Part shown: in pieces, positions 44,684-52,638 of the stretch
Layout: every line of letters begins with the position of its first letter
Position numbering within the stretch: position 1 is the stretch's first letter
Assembly (NCBI RefSeq): GCF_002993335.1
Contig: NZ_PVNS01000003.1
Coordinates: 186,001-250,000 of the forward strand
Length of the DNA: 64,000 nucleotides
Origin: Alkalicoccus urumqiensis
GTDB lineage: Bacteria > Bacillota > Bacilli > Bacillales > Salisediminibacteriaceae
Direction of reading: 5' to 3'
Notes under the pieces: model-generated
Seen by the model: only the letters and a program-made list of their open reading frames with translations
Database searches by the model: none
What the model was told of the DNA's origin: nothing
Made by a program: the position numbers and the translations under genes

Positions 44684-46120
44684 TTATTTGTCGCGCTTCG
44701 ATCCCCAGCTTTCGATATTTTTCAAGCCTTTCACGCTGTCCTTATAGAAGACCGGGTCGAATCCGCGCCGCGTCTGGTTCTGGTAGTTGCGGAGGACTTT
44801 CACCGCGACGTGACCGAGAAGCAGAAGCGCCACAAGGTTTACAACGGCCATCGTACCCATGAACAGATCCGCCATACCCCAGATCAGTTCGAGGTTTGCT
44901 GTAGAACCGACGAGAATCATCAGGATGAACGCGATGCGGAATGCCAGCAGATACACCGGCTTCTCCGAAATGAACTCGATGTTCACTTCGCCGTAGTAGT
45001 AGTTTCCGAGAAGAGAACTGAAGGCGAAGAAGAACACAGCGACCGCAACGAACGGTCCGGCCCAGTCACCCATGTGGGAGTTGAGCGCCGTCTGCGTCAG
45101 CTGAATCCCTTCCATATCCCCGATCGTATAGGCGTCGGAGAGAAGAATAATGAATGCCGTCGCGCTGCAGATAATTAATGTATCGACAAGCACACCGAGA
45201 GACTGCACGAGCCCCTGCTTGACCGGGTGCGTCACATATACCGTTGCCGCAGCGTTTGGCGCACTACCCATACCGGCCTCGTTCGAGAACAGACCGCGCT
45301 GCACGCCGTTCATAATCGCGGCACCAATACCGCCGCCGATAACTTCATTCAGCCCGAACGCACTGCTGAAGATCAGACCGAACACGCCCGGCACCTGTTC
45401 GAAATTCATCACCATAATCACAATGGCTACGAGTACATACGTTACGGCAAAAATCGGCACGATAACTTCCGCCACCACGGCAATCCGGCGCACCCCGCCG
45501 AAAATGATGAAGCCCATGATCGCAGCGACAGCGATACCGATAATGAGCGGATCGACGTTAAAGGATTGGTTGAATGCTCCTGAAATCGTGTTCGTCTGCA
45601 CGCCATTAAAAATCAGGCCGAAGCAGAGTACCATGAGAATGGCGAACAAAATCCCCATCCCGCGGGAGTTCAGCCCTTTCTGCATGTAGTAGGCCGGACC
45701 ACCGTGAAAACCGTCCTTATCCTTCACTTTGTACACCTGCGCGAGCGTACTCTCGATAAATCCGGTTGCCGCACCGATCAGTGCCACAATCCACATCCAG
45801 AAAATAGCACCCGGGCCGCCGACAGAAATCGCAATCGCGACGCCGGCCAGGTTCCCCGTTCCGACACGCGCAGCCGTACTGATCGCAAATGCCTGAAACG
45901 GCGTCGTTCCTTTCTTTTCCTTAAACGCAGTCCGGTCTGTTCCCTTGAACAGTTCCCGGATCATGGATGGAAGCAGGCGGAACTGGACGAAGTTCGTCTG
46001 CAGCGTAAAGAACAGACCTAATAACAGCAGGAAGCCAATAAGTATATACGTCCAGATAAAATCACTGAGACTGCCGACGAGCGCTCCGAGCCAGGAGTCC
46101 ATCGAGAACCAACCTTCCAT
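44684..46120 (-). CDS. alsT: Sodium:alanine symporter family (AGCS) transporter
   Basis: 478 aa from ATG 46120 (GGAGGGG upstream); ten extra codons upstream lack a ribosome site. About ten membrane helices. AGCS signatures: FQAFAISTAARVGTGNLAGVAIAISVGGPGAIFWMW and GLFSNEAGMGSAPNAAATVYVTHPVKQG. Takes up alanine or glycine with Na+, which suits a saline habitat. AlsT of B. subtilis also carries glutamine, so the exact amino acid is open. A 100-bp gap separates it from the upstream carrier gene. Confidence 0.92.
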   Translation of the reverse strand: MEGWFSMDSWLGALVGSLSDFIWTYILIGFLLLLGLFFTLQTNFVQFRLLPSMIRELFKGTDRTAFKEKKGTTPFQAFAISTAARVGTGNLAGVAIAISVGGPGAIFWMWIVALIGAATGFIESTLAQVYKVKDKDGFHGGPAYYMQKGLNSRGMGILFAILMVLCFGLIFNGVQTNTISGAFNQSFNVDPLIIGIAVAAIMGFIIFGGVRRIAVVAEVIVPIFAVTYVLVAIVIMVMNFEQVPGVFGLIFSSAFGLNEVIGGGIGAAIMNGVQRGLFSNEAGMGSAPNAAATVYVTHPVKQGLVQSLGVLVDTLIICSATAFIILLSDAYTIGDMEGIQLTQTALNSHMGDWAGPFVAVAVFFFAFSSLLGNYYYGEVNIEFISEKPVYLLAFRIAFILMILVGSTANLELIWGMADLFMGTMAVVNLVALLLLGHVAVKVLRNYQNQTRRGFDPVFYKDSVKGLKNIESWGSKRDK

Positions 46121-46221
46121 TTTAACCCCTCCTTCACAAAATGAATTCAACTAATTTTTCCCTGTTCTATCCTATCACAAACGATTTATTTCTGCCTCCC
46201 GGGTTCCGGGCAGCCTCTCCG

Positions 46222-47118
46222 TTATTGAAGCAGGCTGAGAAGAATCGTGATCGTGAAGACGCTGAGCAGCGTCGAGACGAGCGTCACGCTGGAAATGTAG
46301 CGCGGCTGGTTATCGAACTGCACCGCGTACATGACGATCGTTGCCGCAGATGGCATCGCCGCCGAGACGATCAGCACGTTGGCAAGCAGTGGATCCATCG
46401 GCATCAGTGCCGTGAGTCCCCAGGCGATGAGCGGGGAGACGAGAAGCCGCACGACAACACCGTAGGTTACGGAGGGCCACTGGAAATGCCCGATCGACAT
46501 ATTGGCCAGCTGCATCCCGAGAATAAGCATGACGAGCGGAATGGCCGCATCCGCGACAATATCGATCGTACCGAGCAGATTTTCCGGCATGGAAAGCGGC
46601 GTAAACTCAAGAAAAAGGGCGAGAAAAAGGGCATACGTCACCGGCATCGCAAACACGCTTTTTACGGCATACCGGGCGCCTGCATACCCTTTGGCCGCAT
46701 AGTAGACCCCGAATACATTCATAATAATCGCCTGAATGACCATAAACGTCACCGCATACGCAAAGCCCTGCTCGCCATAGGCGAACAGAATAATCGGCGC
46801 GCCGTAATTGCCGGAGTTCATAAACGCAGTCGATAAAATCCACCCGCTTTCTTTGGATTCGTCTGCTTTTACCAGGCGCGCCGCCAGCTTGTTAAACATA
46901 ATGAGCGCTGCCAGCAGGCCGGCCGCAAATAAAAGCATCCACGTATACTGCGCGTTGAAATCGGCGCCGTAAAACGTGTCGAACACAAGCGCCGGCGTTG
47001 CTGCATACAGGGCAACAACCGAAACCGGCCGGATATCAACTTTTTTCCATTTCTGAATAGCATATCCGGCACCGAACACGAGCAGCACCGGCAGAACAAC
47101 TTCGATAAAGATGGACAT
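46222..47118 (-). CDS. AEC-family (auxin efflux carrier) transporter
   Basis: 298 aa from ATG 47118 (GGAGG seven bases upstream). Ten hydrophobic segments; VLPVLLVFGAGYAIQKWKKVDIRPVSVVALYAATPALVF and LIVSAAMPSAATIVMYAVQFDNQPRYISSVTLVSTLLSVFTI are the N- and C-terminal AEC/YfdV blocks. Bacterial members move small organic anions such as malate or malonate; the substrate here is unknown. Same strand as the alanine symporter but probably a separate transcript. Confidence 0.88.
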   Translation of the reverse strand: MSIFIEVVLPVLLVFGAGYAIQKWKKVDIRPVSVVALYAATPALVFDTFYGADFNAQYTWMLLFAAGLLAALIMFNKLAARLVKADESKESGWILSTAFMNSGNYGAPIILFAYGEQGFAYAVTFMVIQAIIMNVFGVYYAAKGYAGARYAVKSVFAMPVTYALFLALFLEFTPLSMPENLLGTIDIVADAAIPLVMLILGMQLANMSIGHFQWPSVTYGVVVRLLVSPLIAWGLTALMPMDPLLANVLIVSAAMPSAATIVMYAVQFDNQPRYISSVTLVSTLLSVFTITILLSLLQ

Positions 47119-47390
47119 GGAATTCCTCCAGCATTTGTAAAGCATTGGAATGGACCGTTGGTTTCTCTATGTAGAGCTTCGGTGGAGATATATTTTCTCG
47201 TATGAAAGGCAGGAAGCTCTTTTGAGACATTGGAATGTCACAGCTTCCATCATACTACAATTCAGCAGGCGGAATCACGCCCGGGTTTTATCTTCTAAAA
47301 TAGGCTGTATTCAGTAAAGACGTCCGTGGAGACCGACTTTCTTTTTCAGGAATAGAACGGTATAATAGCCGGAAAAAGGAGGGGATCATC

Positions 47391-48320
47391 GTGGCAGACC
47401 GTACATGGCCCGGACTTCTCCTCGTTCTGACCGGAACGATCTGCTGGGGCGTCGGCGGTACCGTGTCGCAGTACCTTTTCCAGGAGGCGGACGTCCCGGT
47501 TACCTGGCTCGTATCGGTCCGTCTTCTTCTCTCAGGCGCCGGACTTCTATTTCTTGCCTGGATGTTCCGCGGAAGGGCGGCCGTCGTCCGCGTCGTCCGT
47601 GACCGGAGAGCACTCGGCTCCCTCATTCTGTTCGGCATCTTCGGCATGCTCGGCGTGCAGTATACATACATGGCATCGATCAGTGAAGGAAATGCAGCAG
47701 TGGCGACCCTGCTGCAGTATTCCGCCCCGGTATTTATTATTGCCTGGGTCCTGCTCCGGCAGCCGGCAGAGGTGACGAAAAGGGAGGGTACCGCAGTCAT
47801 GATGGCACTCAGCGGAACCTTTCTGCTGCTGACAAACGGCTCGGTGTCGGCGCTTTCTGTACCGGTGCCCGCCGTCCTCTGGGGTCTTCTCTCCGGTGCC
47901 GCCCTCGCGTTTTACACACTGTACGCCGGACCGCTTCTCCGGGAGTGGGGCTCGATGACCGTTATCGGCTGGGCGATGCTGATCGGCGGCGCGGCAGTGG
48001 CGTTCCTTCACCCGCCGTGGCAGATCGATACCTCCGCCTGGACGCTGACGGTACTGGCGTATTTTCTCTTCGTCGTCTTTTTCGGGACGATGCTCGCTTT
48101 CTGGTTCTATCTGGAGAGTCTGCGGTTTTTAAAGCCGCAGGTCACCAGTGTTCTCGGCAGCATGGAGCCGCTCTCTGCTGTCGTGACATCGATCGTCTGG
48201 CTGCAGATCGCGTTCGGCGGCTGGCAGATGCTCGGCGGCGCTCTCATCTTAGGCATGACCTTTTACTTAACATTAGGGAAACCGCCCGAAAAAGCCGGGC
48301 AGGAGGAGGAAACCGCATGA
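47391..48320 (+). CDS. EamA-family (DMT) transporter
   Basis: 309 aa from GTG 47391 (GGAGGGG upstream). Ten helices in two EamA repeats: GLLLVLTGTICWGVGGTVSQYLF and AVLWGLLSGAALAFYTLYAGPLL. Drug/metabolite transporter superfamily, usually amino acid or metabolite exporters. Overlaps the following ATPase gene by four bases (ATGA), an unusual partner since EamA proteins work without ATP. Confidence 0.9.
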   Translation: MADRTWPGLLLVLTGTICWGVGGTVSQYLFQEADVPVTWLVSVRLLLSGAGLLFLAWMFRGRAAVVRVVRDRRALGSLILFGIFGMLGVQYTYMASISEGNAAVATLLQYSAPVFIIAWVLLRQPAEVTKREGTAVMMALSGTFLLLTNGSVSALSVPVPAVLWGLLSGAALAFYTLYAGPLLREWGSMTVIGWAMLIGGAAVAFLHPPWQIDTSAWTLTVLAYFLFVVFFGTMLAFWFYLESLRFLKPQVTSVLGSMEPLSAVVTSIVWLQIAFGGWQMLGGALILGMTFYLTLGKPPEKAGQEEETA

Positions 48321-49135
48321 GAGAACATCCAGTCATCAACCTGCAGGACGTCACTGTCCAGCGGGACGGAAAAGCACTCATCAAAGACATCAACTGGCAG
48401 GTGAACCCCGGCGAGCACTGGGGCGTCCTCGGCCTGAACGGCTCCGGGAAAACGACGCTGTTAAAAGTGGTCGCCGGCATGATGTGGCCGAGAGCCGGCA
48501 GCGGACCAGTCGACATCCTTGGAAACCGGTATGGAAAAACGTACATGCCGGACGTGAAAAAGAAAATCGGCTGGGTAAGCCAGGCCGTAGATCAGCAGTA
48601 CCAGGCGCATTCGCAGACGAGCGGACTGGATATCGTACTGAGCGGGAGGCACGCTTCCGTTGGTCTGTACGAGCCCATCACAGAAGAAGATATCAAACGC
48701 GCACAGGCGCTTCTGGAACGGTTCCGTATCGCCCATCTGGAAGACGCGCCGCTTTCCCAGTATTCGCAGGGAGAAAGGAAAAAAGCGCTTCTGGCGCGGG
48801 CATGGATGGCAGAGCCGGAGCTTCTCATTCTGGATGAACCGTGCTCCGGGCTGGACGTTTACTCACGTGAGGAGCTTCTCGATACGCTGGAGGAGTCAAC
48901 CCGAGAGAGCGGAGGACCGACACTTTTATACGTGACGCACCATCTGGAGGAGGTCATTCCAAGCATCACGAGCGCGCTTCTCATGAAAGAGGGACGGATC
49001 GCCGCCTCCGGAAAAAAAGAAGAAGTGCTGACAGAAGAAAAGCTGAGCAGTGCCTTCAAGCTTCCGCTCCGCATTCAGTGGGAGAGCGGCAGACCGTGGG
49101 CACGGGTACAGAAAGCAGGGAAGCACTCATACTGA
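48317..49135 (+). CDS. ABC transporter ATP-binding protein (YlmA-like)
   Basis: 272 aa. Walker A GLNGSGKTT, signature YSQGERKK (LSGGQ variant), Walker B LLILDEPCSGLD, H-loop LYVTHHLEE. The layout is that of YlmA/ModF-type single ATPases without a membrane partner. No permease or binding protein is encoded nearby. Translationally coupled to the EamA gene; whether they act together is not known. Terminator behind. Confidence 0.86.
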   Translation: MREHPVINLQDVTVQRDGKALIKDINWQVNPGEHWGVLGLNGSGKTTLLKVVAGMMWPRAGSGPVDILGNRYGKTYMPDVKKKIGWVSQAVDQQYQAHSQTSGLDIVLSGRHASVGLYEPITEEDIKRAQALLERFRIAHLEDAPLSQYSQGERKKALLARAWMAEPELLILDEPCSGLDVYSREELLDTLEESTRESGGPTLLYVTHHLEEVIPSITSALLMKEGRIAASGKKEEVLTEEKLSSAFKLPLRIQWESGRPWARVQKAGKHSY

Positions 49136-49141
49136 ACGCAT

Positions 49142-49186
49142 GAAAGAAGCTTCCGGCGGACGACCGGAAGCTTCTTTCATTTTGGC
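49142..49186 (+). terminator. Terminator after the YlmA-like gene
   Basis: GAAAGAAGCTTCCGG pairs perfectly with CCGGAAGCTTCTTTC around seven bases, followed by ATTTT. Also lies behind the convergent gabD. Confidence 0.85.
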
Positions 49187-49221
49187 AGCATGCGTTTGAA
49201 TTCCCGCGCATGGTACCGGCA

Positions 49222-50649
49222 TTAACGGATGTTTTTTGCGACGTATTTCGTTTCGAGGTATTCTTCGATGCCTTCCACGCCGCCTTCCCGGCCGTAGCCG
49301 GATTCTTTCAGACCGCCGAACGGTGCCTGAGCGGCGGATGGTACGCCGTCATTCCAGCCGACAACGCCGAACTCCAGTGCTTCCGTGACGCGCACGCCGC
49401 GGGCATGGTCGGTCGTAAATACATAGGAGGCAAGGCCGTACGGTGTATCGTTGGCCAGCTCGACAGCTTCTTCTTCCGTTTCAAACGACTGAATCGGAGC
49501 TACCGGACCGAATGTCTCCTCTTTCATAATAATCATGTCCGGGGAGGCGTCTTTCAGCACGGTAGGCTGGAAGAAGTACGCACCGTTGTCCGTCGTTCCT
49601 TTTCCGCCGGCCGTCAGAACGGCGCCTTTTTTCACGGCATCTTCAACGTGATGCTCGATTTTTTCATATCCGTCCTGGTCGATGACAGCACCGATATCAT
49701 TGTCCCGGTTCATGCCGTCGCCGGTTTTCATTTTCTCCACTTCCCGGCTGAAACGCTCGACAAATTCAGCGTAAATGCCGCTCTGTACATAAAAACGGTT
49801 GGCCGCAATGCAGGACTGTCCGCCGTTTCGGAATTTCGCACGGAGCGCCTCTTCGACAGCCGTATCCAGATCCGCATCGTTAAACACGAGAAGCGGACCG
49901 TGCCCGCCGAGCTCGAGGGACAGCTTTTTCACTTGATGGGCACTCTGTTCAATCAGCATTTTGCCGACTTCGGTCGAACCGGTAAAGGACAGCTTCCGCA
50001 CTCTGGAGTCATTCATGAAAACGCCGGTAATATCTGATGCGCTGCCGGTTACGAGATTGACGACTCCTTTTGGAATACCGGCACGTTCGCACAGCTCGAT
50101 GATTTTCATTGCCGTAAACGGCGTGGCTGTCGCCGGTTTAATAATAAACGTACATCCGGCAGCGAGTGCCGGAGCGAGTTTTCTCGTAATCATTGCTGCC
50201 GGGAAGTTCCATGGCGTGATCGCTGCCGTTACACCGACCGGCTGCTTGATCACATCGATCCGGTGATCTGCGTGTTTCCCGGGAATACTCCGTCCGTATA
50301 CGCGTTTCGCTTCATCGGCAAACCAGTCGAGAAACGACGCAGCGTAAACGACCTCCTGCTCCGAATCTTTGATCGTTTTTCCGTTTTCTCTCGTCATCAG
50401 CTCCGCAATTTCTTCTTTCTCTTCATGCATGAGGCGGAATACTTCCCGGAGATATCCTGCGCGCTCCGCCGCGGTCGTTTTCTTCCAGGACTTCAAGGCT
50501 TCATGTGCCGCATCCACCGCCTGCTTCGTCTCTTTCTCACCGGCTTTTGGAACCGATCCGATCACCTCGCCGTTTCCGGGATTCGTGACATCGATCTGCT
50601 CCAGGTTTGAGCCGGTCCACTGTCCGTAAATGTACAGCTCCTGCTTCAT
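49222..50649 (-). CDS. gabD: Succinate-semialdehyde dehydrogenase GabD
   Basis: 475 aa. Catalytic Cys280 in RNGGQSCIAANR, Glu246 in [32 protein letters not shown] and FTGSTEVGK for the cofactor. Sequence type and length match SSADH/GabD enzymes, which oxidise succinate semialdehyde to succinate. GabT is not adjacent, so use in GABA breakdown is inferred. A wider aldehyde range is possible. Confidence 0.9.
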   Translation of the reverse strand: MKQELYIYGQWTGSNLEQIDVTNPGNGEVIGSVPKAGEKETKQAVDAAHEALKSWKKTTAAERAGYLREVFRLMHEEKEEIAELMTRENGKTIKDSEQEVVYAASFLDWFADEAKRVYGRSIPGKHADHRIDVIKQPVGVTAAITPWNFPAAMITRKLAPALAAGCTFIIKPATATPFTAMKIIELCERAGIPKGVVNLVTGSASDITGVFMNDSRVRKLSFTGSTEVGKMLIEQSAHQVKKLSLELGGHGPLLVFNDADLDTAVEEALRAKFRNGGQSCIAANRFYVQSGIYAEFVERFSREVEKMKTGDGMNRDNDIGAVIDQDGYEKIEHHVEDAVKKGAVLTAGGKGTTDNGAYFFQPTVLKDASPDMIIMKEETFGPVAPIQSFETEEEAVELANDTPYGLASYVFTTDHARGVRVTEALEFGVVGWNDGVPSAAQAPFGGLKESGYGREGGVEGIEEYLETKYVAKNIR

Positions 50650-50846
50650 GTATACCTTCCTCCTTCTATTACTGTTCCTGCTATCTTATGTTCCCTTTCT
50701 CAAAATGGCTTCAAACCTTTCGTCAGAAACAAGAAGTTTTCTAGGTCCATAGAATCAATGAAGACGTTTTCTGATTAGACTGGAATGCATCGGGTATAGG
50801 AGGAGCAGTGCTGATGCACAATCTTTTTAAAAGGGAAGTGTAATGA

Positions 50847-51611
50847 ATGAAGAAGTTTATGACGATTTCTACAGCCGTACTTGCAGGCGCAGCAGTGACA
50901 GGTACGAGCGTAATGGCAGATTCCCACGACAGCGAGAGCAGCGGCACAGCAATGTTTACAGCGGATTTAAGCCCGGATCAGGAAACAGCGGATGTGGAAA
51001 GCGACGCTTCCGGCATGGCCGAGTTTGAATTAAATGAAGACCAGACAGAAGTAACATATACAGTAGAAGCAGAAAGCCTCACTGGTGTGACGATGGCACA
51101 TATTCACAGCGGTGCAGAAGGTGAAGACGGACCGGTCGAAGTCGGCCTGTTTGATACAGATGAAGCGGAAGATATTGACGGCGAACTTGCCTCCGGTACA
51201 TTCGGTGAAGATGATCTTGCCGGTGATATGGACTGGGATGGCCTGCTCGAAGCCATGACCAATGAGGGTCTGTACGTCAATGTGCATACGGAAGAATATC
51301 CGGATGGTGAAATCCGCGGCCAGATCATGGCGCATGATATGGAAGAGGGCATGGATAACGGCATGAACAACCATGATGATGCGGATAACAATCACGACGA
51401 CGCGGATAACAACCATGATGACAACAATGCGATGAATGACCACGACGACTCGGACAACGGCTATGCGGACAACGGAAATGACTGGGATGAAGAAGGTAAC
51501 GAAATGGCCCAGACATCGACGAACGGTCCGTTGTTTACGATGATCGGTCTGCTCGCGGCTACAGCCGGCGGAGCGATGATGTTCTTCCGCCGTCGTCCAC
51601 AGCAGCAGTAA
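50847..51611 (+). CDS. CHRD-domain surface protein with Asn-Asp-His repeats
   Basis: 254 aa. Signal peptide (cleavage after SVMA, about residue 24), CHRD domain at about 34-163 (VTYTVEAESLTGVTMAHIHSG, LYVNVHTEEYPDGEIRGQIM), then a linker at about 173-215 with repeats of NNHDDAD, then a C-terminal hydrophobic helix and RRRPQQQ. The tail looks like a sortase substrate, but the motif reads MAQTSTN where class D sortase substrates have LPxTxTN, so covalent anchoring is doubtful. The His/Asp-rich linker may bind divalent metals. Net charge extremely acidic. Function unknown. Confidence 0.82.
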   Translation: MKKFMTISTAVLAGAAVTGTSVMADSHDSESSGTAMFTADLSPDQETADVESDASGMAEFELNEDQTEVTYTVEAESLTGVTMAHIHSGAEGEDGPVEVGLFDTDEAEDIDGELASGTFGEDDLAGDMDWDGLLEAMTNEGLYVNVHTEEYPDGEIRGQIMAHDMEEGMDNGMNNHDDADNNHDDADNNHDDNNAMNDHDDSDNGYADNGNDWDEEGNEMAQTSTNGPLFTMIGLLAATAGGAMMFFRRRPQQQ

Positions 51612-51640
51612 TATAGTAGAAACTCGAAATACAGCGCAGC

Positions 51641-51678
51641 AAAGGCAGCCGGAGTAATCAATCCGGCTGCCTTTTTGT
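51641..51678 (+). terminator. Terminator after the CHRD gene
   Basis: AAAGGCAGCCGGA pairs perfectly with TCCGGCTGCCTTT around eight bases, then TTG. Confidence 0.88.
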
Positions 51679-51832
51679 TACCCGCTGAGATTTCCGGCGT
51701 TTGACGCGTCGGTGAACGATCCGGCCACAGCCGTTCTCCTCGCTTCTCCAGGGTATTCCGTATGTACGGAGAGCTCTGAAACCATTGACGGTTTTTAGCA
51801 GAGGGGCGGCGGCGCTGCCGGCGGATGGCGGA

Positions 51833-52005
51833 GTGGGAATGCGCCGGTACGAAGTGGGAAAATGAGGCAGCGAAGCTGGAATATTACGGGTCGAAGCTGG
51901 ACAATTCAGGCGGAGTGGGAACCGACCACTCCGTTGTGGGACTGGAAGAGACAGCTGCGGGAACGTCAGTGGCAGTTGTGAGACAAAACTGCTCTGTAGT
52001 GGGAC
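51833..52005 (+). repeat. Periodic array B2: nine GTGGGAC-type cores
   Basis: Cores (GTGGGAA/GTGGGAC and variants GCTGGAA, GCGGGAA, GTGAGAC) start at 51833, 51854, 51875, 51896, 51915, 51936, 51957, 51978 and 51999. Spacing is 21-21-21-19-21-21-21-21, identical to B1 and C. Preceded by GCTGCCGGCGGATGGCG. First-half cores follow GAA, second-half cores mostly GTT. No gene lies between 51679 and 52638. Confidence 0.88.
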
Positions 52006-52372
52006 TGCACAGCAGATTCGTTTCCGCACTCCGGCTTCTGCCTGCCTTTTTACGAGAGAGAAGCATCACAGCGGGCCGATCCAGAATGCTTCCGCACTTC
52101 CGCTCAAAACGGGAGAAAACTAAACCACATTCCCTTCCATATGCACGCTCAAACGATATGCATAAAAGAAAAATGTAAGCGGTGTCATCAATGCGTACAG
52201 GAAAATGCATAAAAGATGAGTAAACACCAAAAGGGTTATTTTTAGACGCGGCCGCTTTCTTCGTTTATAATTTTAAATATGAAGAAACCCGGCATAAAGC
52301 TTCTTCATTTGTAACTTGGTGAGAAAATCTGCGAAAAGTTGAAAAGGAGAAAATTGCTGTTATATCGGCATT

Positions 52373-52449
52373 TGAAAACGCTTGTAGTCAGAAAATAAAA
52401 ATAAAGTGTTAATTAATGGCTTTGTATTTTGGCAAAAAGATGATATTAT
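52373..52449 (+). promoter_or_regulatory. gltB: cre-like site and promoter upstream of gltB
   Basis: TGAAAACGCTTGTA (52373-52386) fits the cre consensus with one mismatch. TTGTAT (52422-52427), 16 bases, TATTAT (52444-52449) is a plausible promoter, leaving a leader of about 180 bases. A GltC or TnrA box was not recognised with confidence. Confidence 0.5.
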
Positions 52450-52550
52450 TCAATGATATGAAGGGAGAATTCATCTATTTCTGAATTTTCCGCTGCGCGC
52501 CCGTATGTAAATGTTCAGTCATGATGTTTAAATATAGGTGCATAAAAATG

Positions 52551-52608
52551 TGAACGAATGGTTAAATATTGACTCTCCGCAGAGCCGGGTATTTTTTCAT
52601 TCGTTCAT
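52551..52608 (+). other. Long-range inverted repeat in the gltB leader
   Basis: TGAACGAATG (52551-52560) and CATTCGTTCA (52599-52608) are perfect 10-bp inverted repeats flanking a small hairpin (CTC/GAG) and ATTTTTT. The structure ends about 30 bases before the gltB ATG and would be in the leader RNA. Confidence 0.5.
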
Positions 52609-52638
52609 ATTTTGGATTAATTAAGGAGGGACGCTATC

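Noticed and set aside
50770-50805. Sigma-B promoter upstream of the CHRD gene (GGGTAT present)
   Set aside because: No acceptable -35 element at the right distance.
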